Shown in pieces: positions 33,940 through 41,513 of a stretch of DNA of 64,000 nt. The stretch comes from Actinobacteria bacterium 69-20 (GTDB lineage: Bacteria; Actinomycetota; Actinomycetes; Mycobacteriales; Nakamurellaceae). The stretch lies in assembly GCA_001897425.1 (NCBI GenBank), contig MKSW01000003.1, positions 190,377 through 254,376 of the forward strand, read 5' to 3'. Position 1 is the first letter of the stretch. Every line of letters starts with the position of its first letter. A program made the position numbers and the translations under genes. The notes below the pieces were generated by a model that saw only the letters and a list, made by a program, of their open reading frames with translations, did not search any database and had not been told where the DNA came from.

Positions 33940-35346
33940 TCAACCGGTCGGTGCGGGCAGATCGAGCAGCGCGTTCTCCAGCAGTTCCGGCAGTGCCGGG
34001 TGGATCCAGTACTGGCCGCGCGCGAACTCGTGCGCCGGGATGCCGAACTGCATCGCGGACAGTGCCGGCTGGATCACGGTGGCCGCCTCGGGCCCGATGA
34101 TGTGCGCGCCGAGCAGCAGGCCCGTCGCCGGGTCGGCGAGCAGCTTGCAGAAGCCGGTCGTGTCCTCGCGCGCCCAGCCGGCGGCTATGCCGCCGTAGTC
34201 GCGGCGGCCCGTGACATAGGCGATGCCGCGGGCCTGCGCCTGCTCCTCGGTGATCCCGGCGCAGGCGATCTGCGGGTGGGTGAACACCGCCGCGGGGATG
34301 AACCGGTTGTCCGCCGCCGCGAGGTCGTCCGGGTGCGCGAGATTGTGCGCGACGATCCGCGCCTCGCGGTTCGCGACGTGCTTGAGCATGCGATGCGACG
34401 AGATGTCGCCGAGCGCCCAGATGCCCGGCACGGTCGTCTGCTGGTGCTCGTCGACCACCACGTATCCGTCCGCGTCGAGCTCGACGCCGGTCGCCGTCAC
34501 ACCGAGCTCGTCGCCGTTGGGCGTGCGTCCCGTGGCGAGGAGCAGCAGGTCCGCCTCGACCGTCGCGGCACCGCCGTCCGGACCGGAGATCTGCACGAGA
34601 ACACCGTCATCACCGGACAATTGCGGCGAGACCTTGCCGATCGTCGAGTTGAGGTGCACGTCGTACCGCGCGGCGGTGATGTCGGTGTAGCGCTGCGCGA
34701 CCTCGGCGTCCAGGTGACGCAGCAGCTTCTCGCCGCGGGCGACCTGGGTGACGTGCGAGCCCAAGGACGCGAAGATGTGCCCGAACTCCGCGGCGATGAA
34801 TCCGCCGCCGGCGATGACGACGCGGTGCGGCAGTTCCTCGATCCGCATGACGGTGTCCGAGGTGTGGTAGGTGACGGTGTCCAGGCCGGGGATGTCGGGG
34901 ATCATCGCGCGCGATCCCGCGGCGAGCACATAGCGGTCGGCCGTGATATCGGCGCTCCCGCCGGCGTTCAGCTCGACGTGCATGGCCTTCGGACCGGTGA
35001 ACCGACCGGTGCCGGTGTACACGGTGACGTTCGGGCACTCGTCGCTCTCCCGATACCGCCTGCCGTTCGCGGCGATCGGATCGATGCGACCGAAGATGCG
35101 GTCGCGGATGGCACGCCAGTGCACGTTCTCGATGTGCCCCTCGACGCCGAGCGCCGCGGCGCCGTGCAGTGCGTGCGCAATCTCGGCCGGATACTCGAAC
35201 ATCTTCGACGGGATGCAGCCCACGTTCAGGCACGTGCCGCCGAAGAGATTGTTCTCCACGATCGCGATGGACCAGTGGTCGAAGGCCGGTCGGGGTATCG
35301 AGTTGCCGGAGCCGGTGCCGATGATGACGAGGTCGTAATGGGGCAT
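33940..35346 (-). CDS. mtr: Mycothione reductase
   Basis: 468 residues from ATG 35346. FAD-binding GTGSGN opens the protein; the redox disulfide is Cys39/Cys44 in GGTCLNVGCIPSK; NADPH-binding AGGGFIAAEFGHIFASLG and the FAD motif GIWALGDIS follow; the dimer-interface catalytic His-Pro is in YWIHPALPELLENAL. The GTGSGN start and overall pattern fit mycothione rather than glutathione reductase. It keeps mycothiol reduced using NADPH, in the cytosol. An elaborate inverted repeat lies upstream. The neighbouring PEBP gene is on the same strand. Confidence 0.92.
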   Translation of the reverse strand: MPHYDLVIIGTGSGNSIPRPAFDHWSIAIVENNLFGGTCLNVGCIPSKMFEYPAEIAHALHGAAALGVEGHIENVHWRAIRDRIFGRIDPIAANGRRYRESDECPNVTVYTGTGRFTGPKAMHVELNAGGSADITADRYVLAAGSRAMIPDIPGLDTVTYHTSDTVMRIEELPHRVVIAGGGFIAAEFGHIFASLGSHVTQVARGEKLLRHLDAEVAQRYTDITAARYDVHLNSTIGKVSPQLSGDDGVLVQISGPDGGAATVEADLLLLATGRTPNGDELGVTATGVELDADGYVVVDEHQQTTVPGIWALGDISSHRMLKHVANREARIVAHNLAHPDDLAAADNRFIPAAVFTHPQIACAGITEEQAQARGIAYVTGRRDYGGIAAGWAREDTTGFCKLLADPATGLLLGAHIIGPEAATVIQPALSAMQFGIPAHEFARGQYWIHPALPELLENALLDLPAPTG

Positions 35347-35367
35347 GGCCCCCAGGCTATGCGTCCC

Positions 35368-35438
35368 GCTTCCGGATGATCATCTGGTGTGTGGGATTCG
35401 TTCCGGAAGCCGCAACGAATCCCACACCACGGGTGATC
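35368..35438 (-). promoter_or_regulatory. Nested inverted repeats upstream of mtr
   Basis: Arms 35378-35402 and 35414-35438 pair over 25 positions with 4 mismatches; the inner 14 bp (GTGTGGGATTCGTT) are perfect, and the loop is 11 nt. On the mtr strand eight loop bases plus one stem base (GCTTCCGGA, 35410 to 35402) are perfectly complementary to TCCGGAAGC (35376 to 35368), just past the hairpin and 22 nt before the mtr ATG. The hairpin may end the upstream PEBP transcript, act in the mtr leader (as an H-type pseudoknot or as two alternative stems), or be a DNA operator. Confidence 0.6.
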
Positions 35439-35441
35439 TTC

Positions 35442-35984
35442 CTAGTGTTGGAAGGTCGCGACCAGGATCGCCCGGGCCAGCGTGTGGAACGCCAGGTTGA
35501 ACGAGATCACGGCAGGGCTCGCGGACGCGTCGGGGCCGAGCTTCGGCACGTCCACCGCGTGCACCACGAAGAAGTAGCGGTGCACCATGTCACCGGGCGG
35601 CGGGGCGGCGCCGTCGTAGGCGTGATCGCCGAAATCGTTGCGGGCGTGGAACGCGCCGGAGGGCAGTGAGCTGTCCGACCTGCCCGCATCCGTCTGAAGT
35701 GCGGTCGTCGATGACGAGATGTCCACGGCGAGCCAGTGCCAGAAACCGGACGGCGTGGGCGCATCCGGATCGAAACAGGTGACCGTGAACGATTGCGTAC
35801 CGGCCGGGAAGCCGGACCACGTGAGCTGTGGCGAGCGGTTGTCGCCGCCCGGCGAATCCGGGCCGTAGACGTGCGTCTTCGGCATGGGAGCGCCGTCCCG
35901 GAGGTCGGCGGACGTCACCGAGAAGCTCGGCACGGCGGGGAGCAGTTCGTACGGATTCGGGGCGACCGGGCGATTCAGGCTCAT
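35442..35984 (-). CDS. YbhB/YbcL-family PEBP-like protein
   Basis: 180 residues from ATG 35984. Phosphatidylethanolamine-binding-protein motifs are present: DNRSPQLTWSGFP, CFDPDAPTPSGFWHWLAVDI with the ligand-site Asp-Pro-Asp, and GDMVHRYFFVVHAVD. M. tuberculosis has a homologue (recalled Rv2140c). No signal peptide. Bacterial members are of uncertain function; the eukaryotic comparison (Raf kinase inhibitor) does not imply kinase regulation here. A strong hairpin follows its stop. Confidence 0.88.
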   Translation of the reverse strand: MSLNRPVAPNPYELLPAVPSFSVTSADLRDGAPMPKTHVYGPDSPGGDNRSPQLTWSGFPAGTQSFTVTCFDPDAPTPSGFWHWLAVDISSSTTALQTDAGRSDSSLPSGAFHARNDFGDHAYDGAAPPPGDMVHRYFFVVHAVDVPKLGPDASASPAVISFNLAFHTLARAILVATFQH

Positions 35985-36048
35985 GCGCCGACGCTACTCC
36001 GGAGCACGTTTGATCGGCAGTTCTTCGGCAGCGGAAGCGTCCAGGGCC

Positions 36049-36054
36049 TACCGT
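36049..36054 (+). promoter_or_regulatory. -10 box of a likely leaderless fdhF-like promoter
   Basis: TACCGT, 6 nt before ATG 36061, with no ribosome-binding site: the TANNNT-N6-ATG pattern of leaderless genes. Confidence 0.4.
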
Positions 36055-36060
36055 TGGTCC

Positions 36061-38364
36061 ATGGGTGAGTCTGCGCGGAACATCGTCATATCCGAGGAGG
36101 ACGTCGCGGTCGGGGCGCCGAAGACGACATCGGCGGGCATCCCCGGCGTGGCCGCCTCGATGCGTTATGCGATGGCGGAGATGGGCCCGCAGCGGTCGCT
36201 GAAGACGCTGCTGGCGCTCAACCAGGTGCACGGGTTCGACTGCCCGTCGTGCGCGTGGCCCGACCCGGAGCCGGGGGAGCGCAAGACCGCCGAGTTCTGC
36301 GAGAACGGGGCGAAGGCCGTTGCCTGGGAGGCCACCCGGAAGCGAGTGCGCCCGGACTTCTTCGCCGTGCATTCCATCGCCGAGCTGCGCGCCCTGGACG
36401 ATCACGATCTGGAGCATTTCGGGCGGCTCACCGATCCGGTGTATCTGGCGCCGGGCGCCACGCACTACGCGCCGATCTCCTGGAATCGCGCGTTGCAGCT
36501 CGTCGCGGATCGGCTGTTAGCCATGCCCGACCCGAACCGGGCGGTCTTCTACACGTCCGGGCGCTGCTCCAACGAGGCCGCCTTCGCCTACCAGCTGCTC
36601 GCCCGGCGGCTAGGCACGAACAACCTGCCAGATTGCTCGAACATGTGCCACGAATCGTCCGGCACCGCGCTGATGCAGACCATCGGCGTCGGCAAGGGCA
36701 CGGTGACGCGGGCGGACATCGCCGAGCACGCGGACCTCATCATCATCGCGGGGCAGAATCCTGGGACCAACCATCCGCGCATGCTCACCGCGCTCGAGGA
36801 GGCCAAGCGGCGCGGCGCGAAGATCATCGCCATCAACCCGCTGCCGGAAGCCGGGTTCGGCGAGTTCCGCAACCCGCAGTCGCCGCGCGGCCTGGTCGGC
36901 AAGGGCACACAGCTCGCCGACGAGCTGGTGCCGGTGCGGGTGAACGGCGACCTGGCCCTGTTCAACGGACTGAACAAGATCCTGACGGAACGCGAGGATG
37001 CCGCTCCCGGAACGGTTTTCGACCACGACTTCCTGCGCACCTACTGCGACGGGCTGGATGCGTCTATGACGGCCTGGCGCGCCCTCGACTGGGCACAGAT
37101 CGAGCAGCAGAGCGGCCTGACGCGCGCGGAGATCGGCGCGATCGCGAACTACGTGACGGCAGCCGATTCGATCATCGTGTGCTGGGCGATGGGCCTGACG
37201 CAGCACAAAAACGCGGTCCCGACCATCCGGGAGATCACGAACTTCCTGCTGCTACGCGGCAATATCGGTCGGCCGGGCGCCGGGCCGTCGCCGATTCGCG
37301 GGCACTCCAACGTGCAGGGCGATCGCACCATGGGCATCTGGGAGCGGATGCCGGAGGAGTTCCTGGACCGGCTCGGCGCCGAGTTCTCGTTCAGCCCGCC
37401 TCGCGAGATCGGTTACGACACTGTCGAATCCATTCGCGCGCTGCGCGACGGCAAGGTCGACGTGTTCGTCGCGCTCGGCGGCAACTTCGTCGCGGCGACG
37501 CCCGACACGCTCGTCACCTCCGAATCGATGGCCAACTGCACACTCACCGTGCACGTCGCCACCAAGCTCAACCGCTCCCACCTGTATCACGGCGAGGAGG
37601 CGCTGCTGTTGCCGTGCCTCGGCCGGACCGAGATCGACGAGCAGGCGACCGGCCCGCAATTCGTCACGGTCGAAGACTCGATGGCGATGGTGCATCAATC
37701 GGAGGGCAAGCTGAAGCCCGGGTCGCCGAACATGCGCAGCGAGGTCGCGATCGTCACGGGGCTGGCCGAGCGCCTGTTCGGCGACGACTTCGGCTGGTCG
37801 CGGATGCGGGACGACTACCGGGTGATCCGCAAGCACATCGAGCACGTCGTTCCGGGTTTCCACTCCTACGAAGAGCGGGTTGCGCAACCCGGCGGGTTCA
37901 TGCTGCCGCGCCCGCCGCACGATTCGCGCACGTTCACCACGGACAACGGCAAGGCGCACCTTACGGTCAACCCGCCGACCGCCGTCGAGGTGCCGGACGG
38001 CTGCCTGTTGCTGCAGACCGTGCGGTCGCACGACCAGTTCAACACCACGGTGTACGGGCTGGGCGACCGGTACCGCGGGATCAAGGGCGGTCGCCGGGTC
38101 GTCTTCGTGCACGCGGACGATCTCGCCGAGCGGGGTCTGGCGGACGGCGACATCGTCGACGTCATCAACGATTTCGGCGGTGTGGAGCGGCGCGCGCGGC
38201 GCTTCCGGGCGGTCGCCTATCCGACCACGCGGGGCTGCGTCGCGGCGTACTTCCCGGAGGCGAACGTGCTCGTGCCACTGGACTCGACGGCCGACGGCTC
38301 GAACACGCCGACCTCGAAGTCGGTGATCGTGCGACTGGAGCGGGTCGGCGGCAGCGTCATGTGA
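36061..38364 (+). CDS. FdhF/YdeP-family molybdopterin oxidoreductase
   Basis: 767 residues from ATG 36061. Cys61, Cys64 and Cys80 (FDCPSCAWPDP, FCENG) form the Fe-S site of the YdeP branch. The Mo-bis-MGD domains follow: YTSGRCSNEAAFAYQLLAR, the Mo-ligand region NMCHESSGTAL with Cys (not selenocysteine), and GQNPGTNHPRM. The C-terminal MopB domain is at about 640-760. Family members include E. coli YdeP and the M. tuberculosis gene recalled as Rv2900c; their substrates are unclear, so formate dehydrogenase activity should not be assumed. No fdhD or electron-transfer partner is next to it. Another frame is open through most of the gene but shows no protein-like pattern. Confidence 0.88.
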   Translation: MGESARNIVISEEDVAVGAPKTTSAGIPGVAASMRYAMAEMGPQRSLKTLLALNQVHGFDCPSCAWPDPEPGERKTAEFCENGAKAVAWEATRKRVRPDFFAVHSIAELRALDDHDLEHFGRLTDPVYLAPGATHYAPISWNRALQLVADRLLAMPDPNRAVFYTSGRCSNEAAFAYQLLARRLGTNNLPDCSNMCHESSGTALMQTIGVGKGTVTRADIAEHADLIIIAGQNPGTNHPRMLTALEEAKRRGAKIIAINPLPEAGFGEFRNPQSPRGLVGKGTQLADELVPVRVNGDLALFNGLNKILTEREDAAPGTVFDHDFLRTYCDGLDASMTAWRALDWAQIEQQSGLTRAEIGAIANYVTAADSIIVCWAMGLTQHKNAVPTIREITNFLLLRGNIGRPGAGPSPIRGHSNVQGDRTMGIWERMPEEFLDRLGAEFSFSPPREIGYDTVESIRALRDGKVDVFVALGGNFVAATPDTLVTSESMANCTLTVHVATKLNRSHLYHGEEALLLPCLGRTEIDEQATGPQFVTVEDSMAMVHQSEGKLKPGSPNMRSEVAIVTGLAERLFGDDFGWSRMRDDYRVIRKHIEHVVPGFHSYEERVAQPGGFMLPRPPHDSRTFTTDNGKAHLTVNPPTAVEVPDGCLLLQTVRSHDQFNTTVYGLGDRYRGIKGGRRVVFVHADDLAERGLADGDIVDVINDFGGVERRARRFRAVAYPTTRGCVAAYFPEANVLVPLDSTADGSNTPTSKSVIVRLERVGGSVM

Positions 38365-38429
38365 TGTTGCTCGGCGCCCACGGTGCGGCGATTCCCGGCC
38401 AGCACCCCGACGATGGAAGGGACAGGGCC

Positions 38430-39980
38430 ATGGCACACAGCGATAGCACTGCGCAGGGGCGTGGGCAGCGCGCGACCGCGACCATCGTGCTGCGCCGGCG
38501 CACCGGGATCGGCGAGCGGGCCGCGGCGACGGGGAGCCCGGCAGTGGTACCGGAAGCGGCACCGGGCGCGACCGAACCCATGACGTCGGCCATGCTCGGC
38601 GAGCGATTCGGCGCCGAGCCGGCCGATATGAGCCGGGTCTGCGACCTGGCCCGTGCCGCCGGGTTGACCGTCGTCGAGGAGCATGCTCCGTCGCGACGGG
38701 TGCGCGTGGAAGGCCCGGCCGAGGTCGTCCGGCGATGGCTCGCCGAACCGCCGTCGGAACTCTCGGATGTGGTCGTTGCCGTTCTCGGAGGCACGGCGCC
38801 GCAAGCGTTTCCGCGTTCGCTCGTCGCCGTTCCGCATGCCGGCGGCACCAGCTACACGCCGCCGCAACTCGCCGAGATCTACCGGATGCCGGCCGCCGAC
38901 GGCTCTGGGCAGACGGTCGCGATCATCGAACTCGGCGGCGGGTTCGCCCAGGCCGACCTGGACACCTACTTCGGTCGGCTCGGCATCCCGACACCGACGG
39001 TGCGGGCGATCGGCGTGGACGGGGCTGCGAACGTCCCGGGGCAAGATCCGACCGGAGCGGACGGCGAGGTACTGCTCGACATCGAGGTCGTCGGCGCACT
39101 TGCACCGGCCGCGACCATCGATGTGTATTTCGCCCCGAACACCGACGCGGGATTCCTCGACGCGATCGCGGCAGCGTCGCATGCCACCCCTACGCCGACG
39201 GCGATCAGCATCAGCTGGGGACAGAGCGAGGACCAGTGGACCGCGGCAGCGCGGACCGCGATGGACCAGGCGTTCGCCGACGCGATCGCCATGGGCATCA
39301 CCGTGACCGCGGCGGCCGGGGACAACGGAAGTAGCGACACCCCGAGCAGCCGTCCCACAAGCAGCGACGCCACAAGCGGCGACACGGAGAGCGCTGACGC
39401 GAGAAGCAGGCGCCATGCCTCCGGCCGGGTCGTCCATGCGGATTTCCCGGCCTCCAGCCCGCATGTGCTCGGCTGCGGCGGGACATCGCTGGTGGCCACG
39501 AACGGCGCCGTGGACTCGGAGGTCGTCTGGAACGACGGCGGGCGCGGGGGAGCGACCGGCGGCGGTGTCAGCGACACCTTCCCGCTGCCCGCGTGGCAGC
39601 AGAGCGCAGGTGTTCCGGCACGTGTCGGCGGGCGCGTAGGGCGCGGCGTTCCCGACGTCGCCGCGGTCGCCGACCCGCAGACCGGCTACCAGGTGTACGT
39701 GGACGGCTCGTGGACGGTGATCGGGGGCACGAGCGCGGTCGCGCCGCTATGGGCCGCGCTGGTCGCCCGGATCGTGCAACTCACCGGAGCCCGCGTGGGC
39801 CTCGCCCAATCCGGGCTCTACGGCGGCGTGCAACCCGCCAAGCCCGCCCCGCACACCCGCGACATCACGAAGGGCAGCAACGGTGCCTACAAGGCCGGCA
39901 TCGGCTGGGACCCCTGTACCGGCCTAGGCGTGCCGGAATCGGTGACGCCCCAAGCATTCTCGGGGCCGGTCGGGCACTGA
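38430..39980 (+). CDS. S53-family (sedolisin/kumamolisin) peptidase
   Basis: 516 residues from ATG 38430, with GGAAGG at 38415-38420; earlier in-frame starts overlap the previous gene. Residues about 15-135 form a Pro-kumamolisin activation domain. Catalytic residues fit S53: Glu213 and Asp217 (GEVLLDIEV), oxyanion Asp298 (AAGDNGSS) and Ser435 (GGTSAVAP). The C-terminal calcium site DITKGSNGAYKAGIGWDP is present. Residues 301-332 are a Ser/Thr/Asp/Arg insertion not typical of the fold. No signal peptide is visible, so the route of export, if any, is unclear. Such enzymes work at acidic pH after self-cleavage of the prodomain. Confidence 0.88.
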   Translation: MAHSDSTAQGRGQRATATIVLRRRTGIGERAAATGSPAVVPEAAPGATEPMTSAMLGERFGAEPADMSRVCDLARAAGLTVVEEHAPSRRVRVEGPAEVVRRWLAEPPSELSDVVVAVLGGTAPQAFPRSLVAVPHAGGTSYTPPQLAEIYRMPAADGSGQTVAIIELGGGFAQADLDTYFGRLGIPTPTVRAIGVDGAANVPGQDPTGADGEVLLDIEVVGALAPAATIDVYFAPNTDAGFLDAIAAASHATPTPTAISISWGQSEDQWTAAARTAMDQAFADAIAMGITVTAAAGDNGSSDTPSSRPTSSDATSGDTESADARSRRHASGRVVHADFPASSPHVLGCGGTSLVATNGAVDSEVVWNDGGRGGATGGGVSDTFPLPAWQQSAGVPARVGGRVGRGVPDVAAVADPQTGYQVYVDGSWTVIGGTSAVAPLWAALVARIVQLTGARVGLAQSGLYGGVQPAKPAPHTRDITKGSNGAYKAGIGWDPCTGLGVPESVTPQAFSGPVGH

Positions 39981-40044
39981 GCCGGGATCGACGGCGCGGC
40001 GCCGCGCGGCGTGGACCGCTCACGGCGGGAGCGATCAACGACGT

Positions 40045-40083
40045 GCAGATTTGGCGATCTGCGTACATGCTTGCAGCATGCGC
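40045..40083 (+). promoter_or_regulatory. Two inverted repeats at the orphan antitoxin start
   Basis: GCAGAT-N6-ATCTGC (40045-40062) is followed by CATGC-N5-GCATG (40066-40080), which overlaps the antitoxin start codon. Iterated dyads at the start are usual autoregulatory sites of ribbon-helix-helix antitoxins. Confidence 0.5.
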
Positions 40084-40335
40084 ACCACGTTGAACATCGA
40101 TGACGACATCTATCGTCAGGTGCGGATTCGCGCCGCCGAGGAGGGCTCGACGGTCACATCGCTGGTCGAGCAGGCACTGATCGAGCTGTTGCAGCAACCG
40201 CGGCGCGCACGTGCGCCGTTCCGGATTCGGCCGTTGCGGCCCGGCTGGGACCCTTTGCCGGGGGTCGATCCGCACGACAACTCGGCGCTGCTCGACATCG
40301 TGGAAGAGGGCCTGCCGCTGGAGAAGCGCCGGTGA
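40078..40335 (+). CDS. VapB-type ribbon-helix-helix antitoxin (orphan)
   Basis: 85 residues from ATG 40078. The N-terminal RHH fold (MRTTLNIDDDIYRQVRIRAA, then STVTSLVEQALIELL) binds DNA; the C-terminal half, rich in Pro, Arg and Asp, is the toxin-wrapping arm. The stop overlaps a GTG (GTGA at 40332-40335), as in intact vapBC operons, but the toxin gene that begins there is destroyed. The antitoxin frame is whole and its operator-like repeats are present, so it may still regulate itself or cross-act on related toxins. Confidence 0.82.
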   Translation: MRTTLNIDDDIYRQVRIRAAEEGSTVTSLVEQALIELLQQPRRARAPFRIRPLRPGWDPLPGVDPHDNSALLDIVEEGLPLEKRR

Positions 40336-40760
40336 TCGTCCCGGAGAAGTCGTCCGGGTCCGGCCGGAGTCGCCGGCGGTATCGAACCTCGTCGACGGCG
40401 GCGCCGCCGATGGTCGCGGTCTTGCGCTCGCCGTCCGCACGCCAGCCGTGCCGTTCGTAGAAGGCTCGTGCCCGTGCGTTGCGGTCGAGGACCCACAGGA
40501 TCGCCTCGTCGGATCGGCTCGCCAGAGCGTCGATGCCCGCCTGGTGCAAGGCGGAACCCGTGCCGGTGCCCCACCAATCGGGTAGCAGGTAGATCGCCCA
40601 GAGTTCGCCGACTGTGCTGTCGGAGGGGTCGTCGGCACGCGCCCCGGTCGCGATGAATCCGCCGACGTCGCCGGCGGTCGAGCATGACGCCGTTCTGGTC
40701 AGCTCCGACCGTGGCTTCGAAAATTTCCCCGGCCTGAAATACCGGCACCCACTGGACTGA
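40332..40760 (+). pseudogene. vapC PIN toxin, centre replaced by GNAT fragment
   Basis: The first codons read VIVP from GTG 40332, the start of the VIVPD-type VapC toxins. From 40680 the same frame resumes for 26 codons, beginning EHDAVLVSSDRGFENFPG and ending RHPLD before TGA (40758-40760), which is the C-terminal PIN-domain signature. The 318 bp at 40362-40679 are a copy of part of the GNAT gene at 41510-42076, in opposite orientation. The total of 429 bp equals a normal vapC length, so the centre appears replaced rather than simply interrupted. Three of the four PIN acidic residues are lost, so no active toxin can be made. Confidence 0.85.
40362..40679 (-). pseudogene. Truncated copy of the GNAT gene (318-bp duplicate)
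   Basis: Identical to 41532-41849 except for four substitutions (98.7% identity, constant offset 1170). It encodes the C-terminal part of the acetyltransferase (including RARAFYERHGWRADGE) but lacks the first 75 codons and the original stop. On the minus strand the frame runs on into vapC and antitoxin antisense sequence. No promoter or start codon with a ribosome-binding site is evident. Confidence 0.92.
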
Positions 40761-40796
40761 CCGGCCCGAAGTCATACCCGCGAAGCTCCCGAGGCG

Positions 40797-41210
40797 TCAC
40801 TTGTCGGAATTCGAGCACCCGGGCGATACGGTCCGAATCCCCAATGCGCGGGCCGCGGCCAGCTGCCGTTCATCGTAGGAGGCCAGCACGTCCGCCTCGA
40901 TCGCGAGGCAGTGCGCGAGGTGGATCGCATCGAGGCTGCGGAGATCCCCGCCCGGTAGACGGCCGGCTTCGCGGTAGATCGACATCTGTGGAAGGAAGAT
41001 GTTGACCTGCGTCAGCGCCTCGGACACGAGGGTCCGTGGGATGTCGAAGCGTTCCGCGAGTCGGTTCATCTCGGTGATCAGCAGGGCAGAGGAAGCAAAG
41101 TCGTCGCCGGCGTCCAGGCGCTCGTCTACGTACGCGGAAAAGTGGTCCGACTCCGGCTCCTGCTTGACGAGCTTTCCCCACGCGGAGGTGTCCGCATAGA
41201 TCGTCGTCAC
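40797..41210 (-). CDS. vapC: VapC-family PIN-domain toxin
   Basis: 137 residues from GTG 41210, overlapping the antitoxin stop (GTGA). The four acidic residues of the PIN nuclease site are intact: Asp7 (YADTSAW), Glu47 (LITEMNR), Asp94 (SLDAIHLA) and Asp113 (ASYDERQ). Length is typical of VapC. Expected activity: Mg-dependent cleavage of RNA (tRNA or rRNA), blocked by its antitoxin. It lies between the two copies of a 318-bp direct repeat, so recombination could delete it together with its antitoxin. Confidence 0.9.
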   Translation of the reverse strand: MTTIYADTSAWGKLVKQEPESDHFSAYVDERLDAGDDFASSALLITEMNRLAERFDIPRTLVSEALTQVNIFLPQMSIYREAGRLPGGDLRSLDAIHLAHCLAIEADVLASYDERQLAAARALGIRTVSPGCSNSDK

Positions 41211-41470
41211 CGCTCGCCACGCAACTCGTCGAGCACCACCTGCAGCGGCTCATCCGCCGTCACCCGGTTCAGATCGCGGACCCGAATACGGCGGCCCGCC
41301 GGAAGTACTGTGCCATCGCGACGGCCTCGCTCCACTAGACCGAGGCGCGGCGGCACGAGTACTGCCATAACGACGCCGTTGCTCGTGACCTCGATAGATT
41401 CGCCGGCGGCAACCTCCGCGAGGATGCGGCCGCTGTCATTTCGCAATTCGCGCTGCGGGATCGTTCGCAT
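41207..41470 (-). CDS. vapB: Phd/YefM-type antitoxin (VapB role)
   Basis: 87 residues from ATG 41470, with GGGAGG a few bases upstream; an in-frame upstream ATG lacks one. The N-terminus MRTIPQRELRNDSGRILAEV and the following ESIEVTSNGVVMAVLVPP form the Phd/YefM DNA-binding fold. The C-terminal 40 residues would fold onto the PIN toxin. The last base pairs overlap the vapC start. An inverted repeat that overlaps the -10 box makes autorepression likely. Confidence 0.88.
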   Translation of the reverse strand: MRTIPQRELRNDSGRILAEVAAGESIEVTSNGVVMAVLVPPRLGLVERGRRDGTVLPAGRRIRVRDLNRVTADEPLQVVLDELRGER

Positions 41471-41495
41471 CGGGACCTCCCGTCGATTCACCCCG

Positions 41496-41513
41496 ATTGT
41501 AGCAGTGTGCTAC
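41496..41513 (-). promoter_or_regulatory. vapBC promoter with overlapping dyad
   Basis: On the minus strand TACAAT (41501 to 41496) is a strong -10 box, and GTAGCA-N3-TGCTAC (41499-41513) overlaps it. The dyad also contains the stop codon of the upstream GNAT gene. Placement fits an autorepressor operator. Confidence 0.55.

Noticed and set aside
36249..39980. A 1243-codon open frame through the fdhF-like gene into the peptidase
   Set aside because: The part before about 38364 is Arg/Ala-rich with no domain and lies out of frame on the fdhF-like gene; only the segment from 38430 is real. Long spurious frames are normal at this GC content.
39994..40007. GCGCGGCGCCGCGC palindrome after the peptidase gene as terminator
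   Set aside because: Loop-less CG-only palindromes are frequent at this GC content; too weak to call.
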